From the NCBI GenBank assembly GCA_025738555.1, contig JAOVFP010000022.1, forward strand, positions 1,798,001-1,862,000: a DNA stretch of 64,000 nucleotides. Reading direction: 5' to 3'. Below the pieces are notes generated by a model that made no database searches, had not been told where the DNA came from, and saw only the letters and a program-made list of their open reading frames with translations. This stretch comes from Cyathus striatus (taxonomy: Eukaryota; Basidiomycota; Agaricomycetes; Agaricales; Nidulariaceae). Shown in pieces: positions 57,501 to 64,000 of the stretch. The position numbers and the translations under genes were made by a program. Each line of letters starts with the position of its first letter. The first letter of the stretch is position 1.

Positions 57501-58198
57501 GGGCTGGGAAATGGTGGACTGCACAGATGCTGCTAAAGGAGGGCATTGGAGGGCATCACTGCAGTGTAGGTCGAGTTGCAAAGCGTACGCGTAAGTAGTA
57601 GAAAAGTCTTTGAACCAAATAAAGCCACTGAGAATCGAGACCAAGCTGAGGTTGTTGAATGCTGTCTACTTGTTTGGCTCATCGGCCGCTGATAAATATC
57701 GGCAGAGACGTATCTACAAGAAAAATCCTTGAGAAACCAGTCTCAACCAATTCTCAACAGTTTCTTTTCTACGACATCTAGCAACCGTCCACCTCTTGAA
57801 ATTACATTGATTCCTACATCCAACTCATCTTAGCGCCAGATAATGCATTATACGAATCAATTTCAGATTGTGTTTACAACCGGTCAGGATCTCAGAAGAT
57901 TCAACAGTAATTCAACAGTTCCATAGATCTCCCCTCATTCTTTCGGCCACCTAGATCAAGTTAATACCCTCCATGACAGTCTGAACTTTGTACCTAATTC
58001 ATTTCAGAGGCCCGAATGGAATATGCTGTGCGTTTCTGTCGGAGGCTATCCATCCCACTTACCAGTCTCGTGCCTAACTCATGCCCAATTCGTGCCCTTA
58101 TATGCAGTGATCAATTCACGCGTTGGTTTGGCACCCGAAGATATATGGTATATAAAGTCCTATAGTCCTCCACGATACGACCTCCCCACACCATCATC
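57501..58198. other. Upstream region of NACHT copy B
   Basis: No gene recognised. A TATATAAAG at 58149-58157 lies 42 bp before the start codon and is a likely core promoter. Confidence 0.45.
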
Positions 58199-60975
58199 AT
58201 GTCAACTTATTTCAACAGAGCTTCAAACTTTTCTATGAATCAACCAAATTTCACTGAAATCTCTGGTGCGAAGCAGCTTCTAACATGGCCATTACATTTA
58301 CTAACTACCAGTGATTCGTGAAGGAAATATTATTCAAACCGGCGTATCAGGTGTGCAACGATCATTATACACCCAGCAGCACGCAAACTTACGATTCCCA
58401 TCAGGACTGCAATGGCTTTCTCAGTATGTGGCCCGCGGTGCATCCCATGATTCGAAGGACCAGTACGACGCTCCAAAATGCCATCCTGGCACGCGCAAAA
58501 CGCTCCTCGGCGATATTAATGCATGGATAAAAATAACCGATAAGGAAACTGGCATCATGTTCCTGCATGGACCGCCAGGCGCTGGAAAATCGTGCATCGC
58601 ACGTTCCGTTTGCCACGACGCATCTTCTGAAGGTCTTTTAGGCGCTAGCTTCTTCTTCAGGAGAGGAACATCCGATTGAAACAATGCCGACAAGCTGTTT
58701 ACCACCATAGCGTATCAGCTTGCAATGGTGAACAAGGATATCTGCCAGTATATATTGGCAGAAGTGGAGCGTAATCCACAGATTGTTCATATGTCTCTGG
58801 AGGAGCAATTTCGAAAACTCATCTTCGACCCATGCTGCAGGATACCTATGGATCTACTTCTTATCAAGGCAATTGTTATTGACGGATTAGACGAGTGCGA
58901 CGATTCAATTATACAGGTTGCTATTCTGAAGTTACTGGCTAAGGCAGTGCGATACGAGGGATTTCCCCTCGGCATCTTCATCACGAGTCGACCAGAACTC
59001 CATATACGAGAGGTGTTCGATACCAAAGATATTATTTTTGCAACCCAAGTTATCTCCTTGGATCACATTCCTGGGGTCTCCCAGGATATTCGGACGGTTT
59101 TAGAGAGTGGATTTACTCGAATCCTCAATGATCCTAGGTTTAGAAAGTGTCTCAAATCTGTTCCGCGACCTTGGCCATCCCCAGATGCCATCAAAAAAAT
59201 TATTCAGCGATCGTCTTGTCAATTTATATATTCTGCAACAGTTCTCAAGTTTGTATCAAGTCCAGATCACAATCCTGCCTCTCAGCTTGAAATTGTGCTT
59301 GGAATTCGTGATAGTCATGGTTCTACTTCCCCCTTTGCAGACCTTGATCTACTTTATCTAGAGATAATATCTAGGGTCCCTGATCCTGAGAGAGCTATTA
59401 AAGTGCTAGGGTATATTATTGCGATGAAACAACTGGGTCGCAAGAATAGTTCTGATTCAAAATATATCAGCGAGCCTCTCCTGAACTTCTCATCAGATAT
59501 TACAAAGGCAGTACTCCATAATCAAAATAGGCTGCTTCTTGTCATTGACCAGTTATTGGACCTCCCACATGAAGAATCATACCTTGCGCTAAATCAATTA
59601 CATTCTCTTATCTCACTCAATATTGGATTGAATTCTACTAGACGGCATCTAGAAATAACATTTTACCATAAATCATTTCAAGACTTTCTAAGCAAAAAAA
59701 CTCGGTCTGGTATATTCCACATTAATGTCCATACAATACACACAGACATTGGGCAATCCTGTCTAAAGTTTATGAGCCTCTCAAACTATCAAACAGATGA
59801 ACATCATGGCGTGTTGACAGCACTTACAACTAAATTTATTATCTAATTACTGTAGTTGGCTGGATTTATGCTTGCTTTCATTGGTATATACACTATAGAA
59901 GAGGCACAATTTCTGGACCTGATCTGCATGCCTTCGATTTTGCTTTACGCAGATTTTTTTCTGGGTCGACACAACATTTAGGCTCTTCAAGTTTAAAAGC
60001 AGCTATTGAAATGCTTGGCCTCCATGATACTCAAGCAATACAGTCAGATATGCAAGCCATTGGAAATCTTCGGAAGCATGGAACATTATCAAACAAGGAC
60101 CTGTATTGCACTATATTAACAGCATGGAATATGATAAATGTATGTTAACATATTTCAACTAGCATACTGTTTTTAACATATTTGCCGTCTTACCGGAAGA
60201 CTCGTATAGTTACGCAGAACTACTTCATGACATCACTCGCCTTTCCTATTTGGGTTCAATATTTTCAATCATACAAGAATGATGCATTGGTTAAACAACT
60301 ACTCGTAATGTCCGGTTTTTCTATATGGAGAAACAGCGATATACCACTAAGCTATATGCACCGAGTGGTGCGGGATGCTGGATACATTACGGGTCCTGAT
60401 GCAGACCGGGCCGCAACAATGCTAATCGAAGTCATTGAATTTAGCGAATTCCCCGGCGTCGACAAACTTTATGAATATTTTAAAAAATTCGTACTTAACA
60501 GCGAATATTCTAGTCCCTTCTATTGTACGCAAGATGAATATATGGGTACATATTGCGATATGCTCGCCACTTCTCGAAGGTTATTTAGTATCAAACACCT
60601 GACCAAATTTCTGGAAGTATGGACAAACTATATGTGGTTGGAACTCAAATATTGCGATATGGAATATCAATACATACTCAAGATTTTGGAATCTGAAGCT
60701 CTGGTTTTCCACGATAATGATATCTTCAACCAGAAACTTACGCATAAAATGCAGCGTCGTTTATTTTCCTGGTTTAAGGTATTTAATTATTCAATTCTGA
60801 CATGTATACAGTACATCTAACTCGGACTGTTTCATAGGAATTACAATGCCCTCCTCATGACATCATGGATTTATGGCAGAAGGCATTTAAGAAAGCGCGA
60901 AGTTCAACTCTGGAAGGACTTACTGGTTACTCTTACTTCAGTTGCGAGTTTTGTGACATATGCAAGTTACATTGA
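58199..60975 (+). pseudogene. NACHT-domain NLR-like protein, copy B (one nonsense)
   Basis: Same exon order as copy A. ATG 58199 (MSTYFNRASNFSMNQ), then the main exon with Walker A LHGPPGAGKSCIAR and Walker B IKAIVIDGLDEC, ending at about 59811. Exon about 59856-60140, exon about 60211-60779 and a last exon from about 60838 to TGA 60973-60975 (YFSCEFCDICKLH) follow. A TGA at 58677-58679 replaces Arg of copy A in GTSDRNNA, within the ATPase domain. The donor of the 59812 intron reads GCGTGT instead of GTATGT. These lesions suggest a pseudogene, yet the rest of the frame is intact and strongly conserved. It is inverted relative to copy A. Confidence 0.75.
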
Positions 60976-61380
60976 GTCCGTCATGCAGCTGGCAGTTCAC
61001 AGGTAGTTTCTGGAACATGAATATTATGGCCGCTCCTCGCCTCAATTCTATTTCTGTAAAGGGGGATGTATGGTCCTGAAATAGTAAGTATACGTCGTCA
61101 TCATATGTCTTCTGGTGGAGAATGAACCCGAACGTTTACTGGAATTCTTTAATTTGTTAGCCGGTTTTCGACCTATTATTCTACCTTTGCATACCCGTAT
61201 TTAGAAGGCATTGTATGCAAGTACGGATGATATAGTTATTGAACTCGTAAGCACTCCAAAAGATTGCCAAGCGAGTCTGACATGACTCTCTGCACAACGC
61301 CCATCTCGAAATCCACCCACCCATGTGTCCCTAACCAAAGACAGCATGTCTGAGGTGCCGTTGCGTATGTTCATCATATT
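60976..61380. other. Spacer without recognised gene
   Basis: No ORF of note. The DUF6535 duplication begins at about 61382 (CTCGATAATAC, as at 6469). Confidence 0.4.
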
Positions 61381-61561
61381 AACTCGATAATACATTCTTA
61401 AAACAAAGAAAAGAGAGAGAAGGTTTTGTGAGGTGCGATTGACACGTCACGAACATGCAAGAACATAACTGAATAATAGTACAACATAAAATTATCCTAA
61501 TACTAAATATCCCAACACCGAACATCACCTCATAAAATAACCCATACCAGCTCAGCCCTAA

Positions 61562-63960
61562 GGCACCACAATCTCACTCTCCACAAGCGTATCATCCGTA
61601 GCCTCAGCCATATGCCCCCCCTCCCCGCTCATGCCCATTGAGTTTATTCACCTCCCTCCGCTTACCCACTTTCCCCTCATCCCCCTCCCTCACTTCCTCA
61701 ATACCATTCGCAAACGAAGCCCACCCCTCCCCAACAAGCACCGAATCCATCCTCAAATACCGCCCTTCAACACTCCCCTTCCACTTCTTCCTCTCCTTAG
61801 AGGTATCCTGTGACCCACCAACAAACACACACACACACTCCCCGCTAGCGATCTCAACTTCTCAAACCCAGGATACGCACAGACTCTCGAATGCCGTGTC
61901 TTTGATCGATTCGTAAAGGGTACATAGGCCAGCAAGCAATTCATCGATACGCCACGTGTTGTATTTGCCATGTTGGCACAGGAGGGGGATGTACAAGGAC
62001 ATTTCATCGCATAGCTGGAATGCGTAGTCCAGCATTGTCGATTGCATAGAAGAAGCAGAAATAAGCGAGCGGGGATGCTTGAGCAGTCGTACAAGGACTT
62101 TCCACACAAGCTGCAAAAGCTTCCATTTCTCCTTCAATCGATCATATACAGGCTTCATCCGCTCTCCACTAGAATCAATAACCACCGGCTGCCCCGTTAT
62201 CCCCACACCCACATCCAGCTCCCCCCTCGCACCTCACGTCCGCAAGAATCATAATCATAATCTGCAACATCGTTTCATCCGGCACACTGAATTCAAACAG
62301 CTTAAACATCTTCAGCACATATCCCCCCTCCGACAAATTGTTGATATCTGTGTCACCTTCCACGCGCCTCAAAGGACGATCGAAGAACCCTTTCACATCG
62401 TCCCCTGCGTTCCGTATGCGGATGAACATCTCAAGGTAGTGGTTTCTCACATCGGGGTGCAGAATCGAGTCGCTGTTCAGGTGCCTTATAGCAAGGGGAG
62501 ACAGGATGTCTTTGTGCAAAGGATCGGATTCCGCGTGAGGGAGGGAGGTATGCGGGCCTTTATTCCACCTGTGGAAATGGAGTAACCAGTCCAGGCTATC
62601 CATCTCACCACTTGTTGACGATTCAACCCTCTCATCCCCAGGCGTGCGGGATAGAGCACGGAGAGCATCCATGGCAACGCTCACGTCCAGATCCAACAAA
62701 CACGGACGAATAACATACGTAGCATTCACGCCTAATGGTAACTTTCGACTAGCCCACTGCAGCCCGCGAATCGTATCATACGCACTGACATGCTGCCCGT
62801 CCTTAGACTCAGCCTCTGGATCGGATTTGTCCCGCGTATATCTCCAATACAGATCAAACCCCTCCCAAGAGGGATCTTCCACAATTTGTCCTCATACCAC
62901 CACCAGGAGAGGTACCATTTCTTCATGTTCGTCATTATGTCTTGAATATTCACGAGAATGGTGACCTGGCGGCGAAGCCGGGGACGTGATTTTTCGGGGT
63001 CAGAACAGGAAGAGAAAGAGGGTGTGGTTGAGCTAGAAGAGCTGGATGGGGGAGAAGGGGGAACCCAGCGTTTTAATAAGCGCTCAAAAATGCGCGCGCC
63101 TAAAGGTAGTATGCGTGCGCTGAGGAGCCATGTGAGAGTTGATGAGACGGAAGAACCCTCATGGTCTCATGAGACTTGTAAGGACACCGCGGGACGCGCA
63201 GTAGATTCTCGCTCAGCGGAATCAGGAACTGATGATAGTTGTCAATGCAACCAATACCAACGTTAGCGCGAGAAAGGCTCTGGCTACGCCTGCGACTTCT
63301 GTTGACGTTCCAGAGGAGGATTAGGAGGCCCACGAAGAAGAGTACGAGGGCAGTTTGTAGAAGTAATGGAAGGGCGTAGAGGATTTTCTGAACATGCCAG
63401 CTTTTTAAGCCTTCATGCAACATCTGCCGCAATGCTAGAGCTTCCTTTGGCGCGGGATTCGATCCGCGCTCGTACTCGCGCAACCACTGTATGACGAGGA
63501 TGCCGATTATAGCCATTATTACGCTCAGAACGAGACTGAGGGACCAGACGATCATTGTTGATGTGGACTTGCCACTCTGCAGGATGGATGGATGGATGGA
63601 TGGATGGAAGGGTGGGGGCACGAAGGGGGCTTGCAAAGTTGTGTTTGTGCCAGCAGATAGTTGTGTCGAGAGGTGCGGGAGAGCGAGGTAAGAGAGATCT
63701 TGGGAATTTGGTTGGAGCCATTGGCAGGATTCGACAGCGAAGGTGGTGACTATGGCTGAGACCAGACTGTAGATGATGAGCATAAAGTTGAGGAACATTA
63801 GGATGTGACACCAAGATGAGCAGATTAGGGATTTCATTGGTCCTTCCCCGACATAACGCCTTATTGTGCCGTCTCACCAGCTCGTAACAGTCCTTCCAAG
63901 GGTCTTTCTTTCGCTCCAGAGGAAACTTGGGCTTATCGAACTTCCTCGCGCAGCTTTTGG
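61562..63960 (-). pseudogene. DUF6535 membrane protein, copy B (frameshifted)
   Basis: The first exon (63960-63870) encodes FDKPKFPLERKKDPWKDC. An intron ending CTACAG leads to the first membrane segment, followed by LVPQSRSE/VWSLSLVLSVIMAIIGILV and LPLLLQTALVLFFVGLLI. The tail reads IRGLQWASRKLPLG and SSTSGEMDSLDWLL, with Trp where copy A has a stop. Small indels break the frame near 62880, 62227 and 61880 and in the membrane region near 63230-63300. It is the same orientation as copy A and extends close to the window edge. Confidence 0.75.
63582..63608. repeat. GGAT tetranucleotide microsatellite
   Basis: About 6.5 GGAT units inside the DUF6535 copy B coding region, absent from copy A. The expansion adds a Ser-Ile-His-Pro repeat. 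Confidence 0.9.
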
Positions 63961-64000
63961 CCCGACGTCCGGATGTTGAGTGAGGAAGTATTGCAGAATG

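Overview
The window is a transposon-saturated accessory region from a filamentous basidiomycete, most likely an Agaricomycete. The evidence is short 45-60 bp GT-AG introns, agaricomycete families (DUF6535 membrane proteins, NACHT NLR-like proteins, cytochrome P450, F-box and WD40 families), and chromodomain Ty3/Gypsy, Helitron and DDE elements. No species call is made.

Layout. 1-5.6 kb: decaying single-copy-style genes (hypothetical protein, F-box/LRR-like, WD40, hypothetical). 6.6-19.7 kb: a cluster of DUF6535, P450 and NACHT genes and their broken copies, with two solo LTRs inserted. 19.8-23.2 kb: a DDE transposon with terminal inverted repeats (TIRs). 23.8-25.3 kb: a solo LTR and an AAATCAAT word-rich tract. 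25.35-33.46 kb: Gypsy element G1a on the plus strand, carrying an antisense Zn2Cys6-like gene between integrase and 3' LTR. 33.46-55.4 kb: a second G1 copy (G1b) on the minus strand, blown apart by nested insertions. 55.4-64 kb: a second DUF6535/P450/NACHT set, with NACHT inverted relative to the first set.

Nesting could be resolved to the base in most cases. G2 (37714-52612, TATCT target duplications, 375-bp LTRs) sits inside G1b. A Helitron (41442-49521) sits inside the G2 reverse transcriptase, and removing it restores the reading frame. Inside the Helitron Rep gene is a 1.38-kb hAT-like element with an 8-bp GATCTTCC duplication and a degenerate tRNA-Met-like sequence. A 326-bp solo LTR also sits inside the Helitron. 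Two further ~1.1-kb TG...CA insertions with 4-bp duplications interrupt G1b.

The most distinctive signal is mutational. In G2, G1, the Helitron and the DDE transposase, nearly all internal stops are TGA, at positions where the family has arginine, while the natural terminators in G2 and the Helitron are TAA. This fits CpG-directed C-to-T decay (CGA to TGA) rather than CpA-type RIP. Candidates for undescribed biology are the antisense Zn2Cys6 gene of G1, a 55-codon membrane ORF in the env position of G2, and the hAT-like element with its tRNA-like core.
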